Assembly: GCF_964340395.1 (NCBI RefSeq)
Contig: NC_135555.1
Coordinates: 23,039,725 to 23,103,724 of the forward strand
Length of the DNA stretch: 64,000 nucleotides
Origin: Glandiceps talaboti
Taxonomy: Eukaryota; Hemichordata; Enteropneusta; Spengelidae
Reading direction: 5' to 3'
Position numbers and translations under genes: made by a program. Positions 22,697 to 34,346 of the stretch are shown here, in pieces; position 1 is the first letter of the stretch, and every line of letters begins with the position of its first letter. The notes below the pieces were generated by a model. The model ran no database searches, was not told the origin of the DNA, and saw nothing but the letters and a program-made list of their open reading frames with translations.

Positions 22697-22989
22697 GTAG
22701 TTTTCATGTATACGTCATAATATATGACTTGTAACTGTACAGATATTGAGGAGATAATAGGTGAATCTTTTCATAAGTGACTGACACGGTCATCTTAAAC
22801 CACCGTCTTTTGTAATACATGTAATACAAGTCTGAACTCGAAACGATGGCGATTTTTCAATTCTGAATGAGAAGAGATCAGGAGGGGCGCGGAGATACCT
22901 GGGGAAGGGATGTCCAAAGAGGGCACATAAATGTTGCTTGCATGGGGTGGGGGTGGAGGTGGGGGTGGGGTTCGCAACAAATCGTAAGT

Positions 22990-23662
22990 GCATTACATTG
23001 GCTATGGAGGGTTGTTTCAATAGACATGTAGATAGGGGTGAACTGTTTAGGGAATGATCCATTTGGTGAAATAACTTTTAAAATTTACTCAACTTTGTTA
23101 TGCTTATTCCTTTTGTCTAGTACAGCATTCTATGGTGGTTTACATTTTGTAATATATAGCTCAATAAATTAATTATGTATGAAATTATGGGATATATGTG
23201 TCAGGGTTCCATGTGTGCCAGAAAATACCTTGAAAATCCTGGAATTTTAATCCACTCTGGAAATTCCTTTGAAAGTCCTAGAATTGCAGACTAATCCTGG
23301 AAAGTCCTGGAATTTCAAACATCTTGTAGAAATTTCTTTGAAAGACCTGGAATTGTAGATCATCCAGGAAAGGCCTATGAAAGTCCTGAAATTTCAAACT
23401 ACTCCTGGAAAGACCTTCAAAGTCCTCAGAACCTCCCCAGGAAAGTCCTTGACTGTTGTGGAATTTCAAATAACTTTTCAAAGACCTGTCATTCATTCTA
23501 TGTCAAATCTTTCCACAGCCCAGTAATTTAATAGTCTATTGGTACAAATCCAAATATCACTCTATGTATCTCATTGACACTAAAAATCCTGAAAAATGTT
23601 ATTTGTGTAAAAATAACCCCAAATGTCATTAAACACACTTAAAATTGAAGTTTTTGTGAAAG
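22990..23662 (+). repeat. Duplicated block U, copy 2
   Basis: Matches 5779-6526 from CATTACATTGGCTATGGAGG to TTTTTGTGAAAGAA, with a shorter CCTGGAA minisatellite. It then joins directly to the pre-array segment that in copy 1 starts about 600 bp later. It shows that the module before array 3 was assembled from sequence at the left edge of the complex. Confidence 0.88.
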
Positions 23663-24011
23663 AAACACATCACAACAATATTTACAATTAATGTAGCTCA
23701 AAAGTTGACAGATGTCTTTATTACTGACTAAATGTGGATGCCGAAAAATACATGTGAAATTAATGAAATGAAAAATTCTTTACTGATTCAGAAGTACAAA
23801 TATATTCTTTAAATCACAGTCGCTTGTAAACTGTTATTCCTTTCCTAAATGGTTTCATTCTTGTCTATGACGGTCCTAATACAGAACAATGATGTTATTA
23901 TAGGGATTGGCGATATTCTTATAAAATCGGGAGCAATGTCATACCCCCCTACTGTTGTATGTATGAACCAAAACTTACAGTATCACAGAAACGAGGTATG
24001 ATAAAACAGGT
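23663..24011 (+). repeat. Pre-array segment, left-edge version, copy 2
   Basis: Matches 7126-7437 with a short extra segment near 23820-23890 (CGCTTGTAAACTG and GTCTATGACGGTCC). Confidence 0.8.
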
Positions 24012-24778
24012 ATTATGAATAATATGGGGTCAGAGGTTACCAGCACTTAACCCACCGTTGGGATAGATCTTTACCATCTATCCAGATTTCATCTTCTTTT
24101 GAGAGGATAAATTTGAATATTCCAAGATTTCGTAAACAATATGGGGTCAGAGGTTACCAGCACATAACCCACCGTTGAGATAGATCTTTACCATCTATCC
24201 AGCTTTTGTCTTTTTTTGAGAGGATAAATTTAGATCTCTACCATCTATCCAGATTTGATCTTCTTTTGACAGGAAAAAATTGCATATTCCAATATTTCAT
24301 GACTAATATGGGATCAGAGGTTACGAGCACTTAACCCACCGTTGGGATAGATCTTTACCATCTATCCAGATTTCATCTTCTTTTGCGAGGATAAATTTGA
24401 ATATTCCAAGATTTCGTAAACAATATGGGGTCAGAGGTTACCAGCACATAACCCACCGTTGAGATAGATCTTTACCATCTATCCAGCTTTCGTCTTTTTT
24501 TGAGAGGATGAATTTAGAACTTTACCATCTATCCAGATTTCATCTTCTTTTGACAGGATAAATTTGAATATTCCAAGATTTCGTAAACAATATGGGGTCA
24601 GAGGTTACCAGCACATAACCCACCGTTGGGATAGATCTTTACCGTCTATGCTGATTTCATCTTCTTTTGAGAGGATAATTTTGAATATTCCAAGATTTCG
24701 TAAATAGTATGGGGTCAGAGGTTACCAGCACTTAACCCACCGTTGGGCTAGATCTTTACCATCTATCCAGATTTCATC
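24012..24778 (+). repeat. Satellite array 3 (shortest)
   Basis: About six to seven units, two of them internally shortened: near 24227 and 24508 AGGATAAATTTAGA joins straight to a second TACCATCTATCC. It ends at the same junction as arrays 1, 2, 4 and 5. Confidence 0.93.
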
Positions 24779-27700
24779 AACTTGAAATAATTACGTCAAT
24801 GAATGAAGTTCGTTAGAGAGGGTAGGGAAGGGAAGGAACTTTACTTTATTTCTTGAGAAACCCCCTAGAAGCTTTTCGCATCGTTTCAATGACCACAGAC
24901 AAGTATGTGTTAGTTGTCTGTGCAATGACGAAGTAGATATCACACACTGAAAGCAAGAAGTTATATTATGACGTCATGAGAAATACTTTTTGGGCACAAA
25001 GATGCTAAAGGCGACTTTATACATTTTGTCTTTAAACATTGCTGTATATTATAAAGGTATTCGTAGTATACATCTTACTGTACTGGGATAGCGTCTCTAA
25101 CCACCATTTGCTATTGACTGATCAGAACTCAATACTTACTTACTTAGAAATGATATAGAAATATATACTATGCAAACAATTGTTCTTGCAATGTCAGAAG
25201 ACAACTGTAATGTCATGAAATGTATGCACGGACATTATCCTACAATATTTGAAGCTATAGCTAGGTTTTATGTGAATATTGTGAATAGTGTAAAGTTCAT
25301 AACCTCATCAGTGATAATCCTGAATCTGTTTTCGATGGCAAATAAAATGACGGATACCATTATATTGTGGTATGGGATATTAATCGACGGGGATATTGAA
25401 AGTAATCTAAATTAATCAATTGCTGCACGAACCTTTGCACCATGAAGTTAAACGAAAATGATAGAAAATTGAAACAATCGTAGTTGTCATAAGAGTTTTC
25501 AGATGATACTAACTCGGTCCTCGAAAAAAAGTTGTATTCGTACGTATGGAGTAGGTATATGCGTGGTGGATTGTGCCCTCTGTGTTGAGAATGGTAGTAA
25601 CGCTTGTTTTCGGGACGAATGGTAAATCTGCTCACCTATAGTTGTTTTTTAGTCGTAATAATGATGACTGCGAGTCTAACCTGGACATATGCACCTTTCA
25701 TGACCTCCGTAACATAAAGAGAAAGTAAATTTTGAGTATTTTGAATCCATGTACTTACAAATTGATGATTTTCTGTGGTATATGGAGAGAGGACTGTGCC
25801 GCCGCTTCCATCGTCTTCGCTCACAACCGAATTATGGAATCGTCATCGAACGAATAATAGATGATACACGTGACCGTACGGTATTTTTGTTGCCCTTGGC
25901 AACGAAGTTCTCTGACTTGTGTGTGCGCATCAACAGTAGCTATCACACAGATCTCGTGTATTACGAGACTCAAATGGTCAAGAAATAAACCGTCAAAATA
26001 GAGAGAAAACTTGATAAGCTTGTGGAAGGAAAATTGATACATTTGATGTATACGTACACAAAAGGTTATCAGGGCGAGAAGAAAAGTCGCGATATATGTT
26101 TAGTTATAAACTTGCTTCATTTGTATACGTAGGTGTATGGGTACAGTGCTTTGCACATTAGTGTTCACTGTTTTCATTTGATACAAACATGCATACAGAA
26201 ACCAATATTATGAAACTGTACATGCTAGACTCTGAACTATGGACAAGAGATCGTTATTTGACATGTTTGACATAGACAGTATTGAGAGTCTAAAATGCAT
26301 CAAAAGTGTAATGATGGTGCTTTTTTTTGAAGACAAGACCAAAAATGTCAATCTTGCATTTCAAAAATGTCAATCGAGTAGCACGATTGGCATTTTTGAA
26401 AGCTGACATAGTCGGGGAAAACTTTCCACGATTAACATTTTTGACAAGATTGAAAACCCAAAATTTAAATCATGCATTTCTAAAATGTAAACGTGTTCTC
26501 GACTATGTCGGTTTTCAAAAATGTTAATCGTGCAGCAAGAAACTCAAAAATGTAAAGTCATTGACTTGTGTCTAAGTAGACAAAGACACACGGACGGACG
26601 TGAATGCCTTGATGTCGACATTTGATGTACACGGTAGAACGACGAAATATCAGACGTCGCCCAGTAAGGTCTGAGACGAAATGTAGCAAGAAACTATTAA
26701 TTAAATCTTGCTATCTTGAAGTGTAGCATGTATAATGTATTGGTTTATGTGTGATTATATAAAACAGAGACAGTGAACACTAACCTGTATCACGCTGTAC
26801 ATGTATATACACAGACCTGTGTCTGTGTACATGTTAATGTTTTCAAACTTTTAGAAATCTTTCTTCACTTTAGCCTCCGATCAAGGGCATGAGGCAACAA
26901 TTCCGGTGTCTATCAACAAATAACATGAATAAAGACAATATCAAAAAGTTCCGTCAAGTTTATAATTACTTCATTATCTTGAATCAATAATTAATATCTA
27001 ATTAAAATACACAGAAAAATACATACAGTAACTTGAAACGCGCTGAAATATAAATAGAATACGGCGGACTGGGACGTACCATGCGTAATGCATGTCTAGT
27101 CTAACGTGTGTGGAGTGTACCGATTGTGTAGCGCCCCCAACGGTCATATAAATTATCTGTCTTGTCGCGCGCTCGCGATCGCGAGCTCGAATGATTCGAA
27201 TCTTTGCAACCGTCCATAAAAGTACTGGATTTTGAAAATTCCATATGCACGAGCTCGACATTTGCTCAATTTGCTCAATTTGCTCAATTGCTAAAAAAGG
27301 AAGGGTAGGACACTCTGGTGTTCTTTTTCGTCGTAAGATTGAAACCACATCGCCCTCGTTCACAGACGCTTTCTGTTTCGGGCAAACTTACGCGTATTTG
27401 TTTACTCAGTCAAATGATGTTGTTACGTTTTCTCTTTCATTCAAAGGTATATTTTGAAGAGACACAGATATGACGAGTAATGTTTAATGATTATTTTTAC
27501 GTAATTTTATGAAAATAATATAGACCGGAATCGACTGTGTGTTCGAGCCTACCGTAACTCTACGGCATCAACTATTGATTAAACCAAGATATTATCAATT
27601 GTATTTTTGTTTATATCCGTCGCAAAAGACGCACCGTTTCGGAGCTTCAGTTCATATAATATGCTGTTTCGGCAATCTGTTTTACTGTCCCGCAAACGCC

Positions 27701-28310
27701 ACAATGTACTGAAACATGCGAAATATATACCTCACCACAAGAGGGCAGCAGGTGGTATCGAGCTTCAAGCGAAAATTCATGGGTCACATGTTCGAATTGA
27801 AGCGTCCTGATTGGTGTATTCGATGCCATGTCCTACCCCTCTGTATTACAAGTTTAAGCAAGGAATGCGTTTGAGCTCGAGCTCGAGCACGGCAAGCAGC
27901 AGCGCGTCACGCATCGAAGCGTCAGCTGTCGCGAGCGAACTAAGCGTCGATTTTGCATGCACCAGTCTATCCGTATAGTTTCTTTTCCTTTATTCTTTTT
28001 TGGAGTCTTCCATATTTATATAAACTTTTTCTGCGATTATTAAAAATGTTTCATTTTTTAAAAGACCGGAAAGTGTACAAATACATACCCAAGCCAAAAT
28101 AACAAATATGTGTAGACGTGTATAATGAGTTTATTAAAATAAACTACAAATAAAGAAGTAAGTATGTAAATGTGACTCATAGCTAACTTGGGCCTTTATT
28201 ACCTGGATATCATTATCATTTTTGGGTTTCACCAGAATTGTTGCCTCATGCCCCTGCTCCGATATGACTACTGTGTACATAACCAGCAACAGACACACCG
28301 ATACTTGATT
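24779..28310 (+). repeat. Near-identical duplicate of 19163-22707
   Basis: Post-array block plus block T repeated at an offset of 5616-5626 bp, with only scattered single-base and a few short indel differences (for example GATACACGTGACC present at 25863 but partly missing at 20246). This is the youngest duplication in the window. Confidence 0.93.
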
Positions 28311-29183
28311 TTATACGTCACCTGTCACCAATCTCGCATTCTGATTGGTTGAGAGCCCTGCAGATACACAGGCGTATTTTTCACCAACAGCCGTATTTTT
28401 GCTTGTTGTATCACGTGATCACTGCACATCCCCTTGTAAACAAATCTAGCAGACAACTAGAGATCGAGCTATAACCAGCATTTCCAATGCCAAATTTGTT
28501 GTCAATCGAACAAAATATCACCGTTGTATACATTGTAACAAGTCTTTGAACTGTATGTTTTGTGTCAGAGGGAAAATGTCAAAAATTCCATGCAGAACGG
28601 CGATAGTCCAGATACGGTCGTCACGCGATCGTGAACATGAATTCCTAAATTTATGAAGGATATCAAAATTACCACCACAGAGTGTGCATTTTTGGCTTAA
28701 CTAGAACAACAAAGTATATCACGAACATTTATGTAAATTTAATGGAATACAGTACGCAAAACAAAGACGCACTCATTTTTCTGCTGAAGGTTATAAGTTT
28801 GAATATATCTATGAGTGATATGCAAATAGTAAACATTACGTCATACTACTGAGCAAACGCGCACTCTAATTGGATGATAAAGTTAAGAACTGAGATGTAA
28901 ACAACCGCATTGCAGTTACCAGAGAGGTGCATGATACTACGCTCAACAGTATAACGCGGAAGTGATTTTATTTTAACATGAAACAGCATTTTTAGACATT
29001 CAAAAATGAATTCATAGTCACAGGTGACGTATAAGTATGTTATTTGCCAAATACTGTTCCACATCTTGCTGCTCGAGGTAATTTTTCTGGTATAACGGCT
29101 CGCCTCCGGCTCTCCGTTATACCAGAAAAATTACCTCTCGCAGCAAGATATGGAACGGTATTTGGCAAATAACATATACGTAT
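28311..29183. mobile_element. 870-bp insertion in block T copy 2, composite element
   Basis: Absent from copy 1, which reads straight from TACTTGATT to GTATACAGTC. The left part, 28311-29034, has perfect 15-bp terminal inverted repeats (TTATACGTCACCTGT and its complement) plus related subterminal motifs (ATTCTGATTGG and CTCTAATTGG). The right part, about 29036-29180, is a foldback hairpin. No transposase is encoded. The target duplication is unclear; TATAC lies at both edges. Confidence 0.8.
29036..29180. repeat. Long hairpin with GC-rich loop
   Basis: Arms of about 65 bp, TATGTTATTTGCCAAATACTG and continuing to TTTTTCTGGTATAACGG, pair with their near-perfect complement. The loop is CTCGCCTCCGGCTC. 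Transcribed in either direction it would give a long stable stem. Confidence 0.88.
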
Positions 29184-29749
29184 ACAGTCACGTAGTTTTC
29201 ATGTATACGTCATAATATATGACTTGTAACTGTACAGATATTGAGGAGATAATAGGTGAATCTTTTCATAAGTGACTGACACGGTCATCTTAAACCACCG
29301 TCTTTTGTAATACATGTAATACAAGTCTGAACTCGAAACGATGGCGATTTTTCAATTCTGAATGAGAAGAGATCAGGAGGGGCGCGGAGATACCTGGGGA
29401 AGGGATGTCCAAAGAGGGCACATAAATGTTGCTTGCATGGGGTGGGGGTGGAGGTGGGGGTGGGGTTCGCAACAAATCGTAAGTGCCTGTTTTGTGGACC
29501 TAAACTTTATTTCATTGGATACGATATATCAACTTATTATATCCAGCAAGTGTCCAAACAGTTGTCCACTGTAGTTGTCCGCTATAGTTAAGATTTTCCT
29601 TACAGAGAGCGATTTGTTGTAACAATAATAAAGCCCACTGCCCTACTGTATTGAACAAAGTATAGATACAATGATGAACTATGTTTTTCTTGTTTTTTTG
29701 GGGTACAATGAAAGTATTTGCTTACTCACTCACTCACTCACCCACCCAT
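29184..29749 (+). repeat. End of block T copy 2 and junction to linker
   Basis: Continues the match to 22708-22985 (G-rich GGGGTGGGGGTGGAGG near 29440), then sequence with CTGTTTTGTGGACC, then a piece shared with 10680-10800 (CTTACAGAGAGCGAT and ACAATGAAAGTATTTGCTTAC) and a short (CTCA)n tract near 29720. This is an empty version of the microsatellite site that carries LINEs elsewhere. Confidence 0.7.
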
Positions 29750-31019
29750 CCAAGGTGTAAAATGCACCCCTCCCTAGAATGTAAAATGCGTCTCTGGGGG
29801 CGCCCTTATCACCCCTACCTATGGTGTGAAATGCACCCCTCCCTACAATGTAAAATGAGTCGCTGGTGGCGCGCGCTTATAATCCCTCTAAAGGGTGTAA
29901 AATACGTTGCTGGTGGCCATGGCATGCTCACCATCCCTCCCAAGAATATTTTGTGTGTACGTTTTAATATTACACTTTGTCATTAGTGTATGTATATTGT
30001 TTCATTTGTGTAATTTATTTAGTATTTTCTTTGTATTGTATTTTTTATTTTTTTTTCTCATCCTGTTATTGGACTATGCCTATTGGATGGTATGTGAATA
30101 AAGTAAATAAATAAATAAATAAAGACGTCGCCGGGTGCGTCGTTATCATCCCTTCCTCGACTGTACTTAGTCTCGGTTACCTAACCTCACCGCTGATGGC
30201 TCACTTCATAGCCTAGGTTGAGAGTCAGGGTAACCGAGATTAGACTGTACCAACCTATAAAATGCGTCGTCGGGGGCGTCGTTGTCATCCCTCCCTAGAC
30301 TGTAGACTACATCACTGGTGGCATCCTTATAATAAAGGGTTCAAAAGAGTGCCCTCAAAGGCCGAATTTTCTTTTGTGATCAGGATTGCCTATAACCAAT
30401 CTGATTAAAATCCGATGTAGATGTCGGCTAATCGTTCATTTTGCTATAATACCTTCGTTATTTAGCCTGAATTGACGTACCTTCGTGGTACGCATGTTTA
30501 CGTTTTTATCCTGATCGCCTCCTCTGATCGCCTTCTCTAGTAGAGGAGCCGACCAGGATAAAAACGTAAACATGTACCATGACGGTCAATTCAGGCAATA
30601 TAACGAATGTAAAATAGCAATGAACGATTAGCCGACATCTACATCGGATTTTAATCAGATTGGCATATAACCAGCACACAAACATAAAACACGTCACAAC
30701 AATATTTCCAATGTACCTCAAAAGTTGATGGGGATGTTTTTATTACTAATTAAATGTTGATGCCAAAAAATAAAGGAATTACTAAAATACATAATTGTTT
30801 ACTGATTCAGAAGTACTAATGTATTCGTTAAATCTTGAGATACAAATACTCTGTCTGATTATTTGCTGCGAGCCGGCTACGAAACCCTTCCTTCATGCCA
30901 AACATTTACAAGCCAAACAGTTAAGGCAGGGAGATAGGATTTTACAAATGCTCTGTCCAGTGTTTTCTCACTCCTACCAAAACTTGTAACATCACAGAAA
31001 TGGTATGATAAAACAGGTA
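29750..31019 (+). repeat. Linker block S and pre-array segment, copy 2
   Basis: In order: TGTAAAATGCGTC tandem block, LINE 3' tail (about 29942-30122), 80-bp palindrome (30169-30246), 270-bp foldback (30396-30663) and the pre-array segment. Same order as 15643-16957. No genes. Confidence 0.88.
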
Positions 31020-32752
31020 TTATGAACAACATGGGGTCAGAGGTTACCAGCACTTAACCCACCGTTGGGATATATCTTTACCATCTATCCAGATTTCATC
31101 TTCTTTTGAGAGGATAAATGTGAATATTCCAAGATTTCGTAAATAGTATGGGGTCAGAGGTTACCAGCACTTAACCCACTGTTGGGATAGATCTTTACCA
31201 TCTATCCAGATTTCATCTTCTTTTGAAATGAAAAAAAATGTGCATATTCCAAGATTTCATAAATAATATGGGGTCAGAGGTTACAGAACTTAACCCACCG
31301 TTGGGATAGATCTTTACCATCTATCCAGATTTCATCTTCTTTTGACAGGTTAATTTTGAATATTCCAAGATTTCGTAAATAGTATGGGGTCAGAGGTTAC
31401 CAGCCCTTAACCCACCGTTGGGATAGATCTTTACCATCTATGCAGATTTCATCTTGTTTTGAAATGAAAAAAATGTGCATATTCCAAGATTTCATAAATA
31501 TTATGGGGTCAGAGGTTACCAGCACTTAACCCACGGATGGGATAGATATTTTACCATCTATCCAGATTTCATCTTGTTTTGAAATGAAAAAAAAAATGTG
31601 CATATTCCAAGATTTCATAAATAATATGGGGTCAGAGGTTACCAGCACTTAACCCACCGTTGAGATAGATCTTTACCATCTATCCAGCGTTCGTCTTTTT
31701 TTGAGAGGATAAATGTGAATATTCCAAGATTTCATAAATAATATAGGGTCAGAGGTTACCAGCACTTAACCCACCGTTGGGATAGATCTTTACCATCTAT
31801 CCAGATTTCATCTTCTTTTGATAGGAAAAATTTTGAATATTCCAAGATTTCGTAAATAATATGGGGTCAGAGGTTACCAGCACATAACCCACCGTTGGGA
31901 TAGATCTTTATCATCTATTCAGATTTCATCTTCATTTGACAGGATAAATATATGCATTACAAAATTTGGTAAATAATATGGGGTCAGAGGTTACCAGCAC
32001 TTAACCCACCGTTGGGATAGATCTTTACCATCTATCCAGATTTCATCTTCTTTTGATAGGATAAATTTTGAATATTCCAAGATTTCGTAAATAATATGGG
32101 GCAAGAGGTTACCAGCACATAACCCACCGTTGGGATAGATCTTTACCATCTATCCAGATTTCATCTTGTTTTGAAATGAAACAAATGTGCATATTCCAAG
32201 ATTTCGTAAATAATATGGGGTCAGAGGTCACCAGCACAAAACCCACCGTTGAGATAGATCTTTACCATCTATCCAGCTTTCATCTTTTTTTGAGAGGATA
32301 AATGTGAATATTCCAAGATTTCATAAATAATATAGGGTCAGAGGTTGCCAGCACTTAACCCACCGTTGGGATAGATCTTTACCATCTATCCAGATTTCAT
32401 CTTCTTTTGAGAGGATAAATGTGAATATTCCAAGATTTCGTAAATAATATGGGGTCAGAGGTTACCAGCACTTAACCCACCGTTGGGATAGATCTTTACC
32501 ATCTATCCAGATTTCATGTTCTTTTGAGAGGATAATTTTGAATATTGCAAGATTTCGTAAATAGTATGGGGTCAGAGGTTACCAGCCCTTAGCCTACCGT
32601 TGGGATAGATCTTTACCATCTATCCAGATTTCATCTTCTTTTGAGAGGATAAATGTGAATATTGCAAGATTTCGTAAATAGTATGGGGTCAGAGGTTACC
32701 AGCATGTAACCCACCGTTGGGATAGATCTTTAACATCTATCCAGATTTCATC
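31020..32752 (+). repeat. Satellite array 4
   Basis: About 15 units. Several spacers of the A-rich and GAGAGG types alternate. It ends at the shared junction, and the flank just after it has an extra AATGAATG repeat. Confidence 0.95.
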
Positions 32753-34177
32753 AACTTGAAATAATTACGTCAATGAATGAATGAATGAAGTTCGTTAGAG
32801 AGGGTAGGGAAGGGAAGGAACTTTACTTTATTTCTTGACAAACCCAGTAGGGGCTTTTCGCATCGTTTCAATGACCACAGACAAGTATGTGTTAGTTGTC
32901 TGTGCAATGACGAAGTAGATATCACACACTGAAAGCAAGAAGTTATGTTGGTCGTCTTTCACTAGCTATAGCATCTCGTATTGTTATGACGTCATGAGAA
33001 ATACTTTTTGGGCACAATGATGCTAAAGTCGACTTTATACATTTTGTCTTCAAACATTGCTGTATATTATAAAGGTATTCGTAGTATACATCTTACTGTA
33101 CTGGGATAGCGTCTCTAACCACCATTTGCTATTGACTGATCAGAACTCAATACTTACTTACTTAGAAATGATATACTCTAAAAATATATACTTTGCAAAC
33201 AATTGTTCTTGCAATGTCAGAAGACAACTGTAATGTCATGAAAGGTATGCACGGACATTATCCTACAATACTCGAAGCTATAGCTAGGTTTTATGTGAAT
33301 ATTGTGAATAGTGTAAAGTTCATAACCTCATCTGTGACAATCCTGAATCTGTTTTCGATGGCAAATACGGATACCATTATAATGTGGTATGGGATATTAA
33401 TCGACGGGGATATTGAAAGTAATCTAAATTAATCAACTGCTGCACGAACCTTTGCACCATGAAGTTAAACGAAAATGATAGAAAATTGAAACAATCGTAG
33501 TTGTCATAAGAGTTTTCAGATGATACTAACTCAGTCCTCGAAAAAAGTTGTATTCGTATGGAGTACTTATATGCGTAGTGGATTGCGCCCTCTGTGTTGA
33601 GAATGGCAGTAACGCTTGTTTTCGGGACGAATGGTAAATCTGCTCACCAAAAGTTGTTTTTTAGTCGTAGATAATGGTGACTGCGAGTCTACCCCGGATA
33701 TATGCACCTTTCATGACCTCCGTAACATAAAGAGAAAGTAAATTTTGAGTATTTTGAATCCATGTACTTACAAATTGACGTTTTTCTGTGGTATATGGAG
33801 AGAGGACTGTGCCGCCGCTTTCATCGTCTTCGCTCACAACCGAATTATGGAATCGTCATCGAACGAATAATAGATGATACACGTTACCGTATGTACGGTA
33901 TTTTTGTTGCCCTTGGCAACTAAGTTCGAATTCTCTGACTTGTGTGTGCGCATCAACAGTAGCTATCACACAGATCTCGTGTATTACGAGACTCAAATGG
34001 TCAAGAAATAAACCGTCAAAATAGAGAGAAAACTTCATAAGCTTGTGGAAGGAAAATTGATACATTTGATGTATACGTACGCAAAAGGTTATCAGAGGGA
34101 GGGGAAAAGTCGCGATAAATGTTTAGTTATAAACTTGCTTCATTTGTGTACGTAGGTGTATGGGTACAGTGCTTTGT
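32753..34177 (+). repeat. Post-array block, copy 4
   Basis: Same block as 8934. Relative to other copies it has a 6-bp deletion in the first short frame and a 4-bp insertion plus a 6-bp insertion in the second (near 33893 and 33927), which destroys the second frame. It runs into the (CTCA)n tract at 34178. Confidence 0.88.
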
Positions 34178-34346
34178 CACTCACTCACTCACTGATCACT
34201 CACTCACTCACTCACTCACTCACTCACTCACTCACTCACGCACGCACGTACGCACGCACTCACTCACTCACTCACTCACTCACTCACTCACTCACGCACG
34301 CACGCACGCACGCACTCACTCACTCACTCACTCACTCACTCACTCA
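34178..34346. repeat. (CTCA)n with (CGCA)n interruptions
   Basis: Long CTCA microsatellite with two CGCA/CGTA interruptions, directly abutting the truncated 5' end of LINE-C. Peptides of Thr-His-Ser-Leu read across it are artefacts. Confidence 0.95.

Larger units (their letters stand above)
21076..22989. repeat. Block T, copy 1, with GC-rich islets
   Basis: Occurs only after arrays 2 and 3. It contains two small CpG-rich islets (about 21535-21575 and 22245-22330) with strong palindromes, for example GCTCGCGATCGCGAGC at 21545-21560 and GAGCTCGAGCTCGAGC at 22247-22262, between AT-rich flanks. It could be promoter-like DNA carried with the repeat. The open frames here (121 codons minus at 21372; 67 codons plus at 21981) have no recognisable domain. 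Confidence 0.7.
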
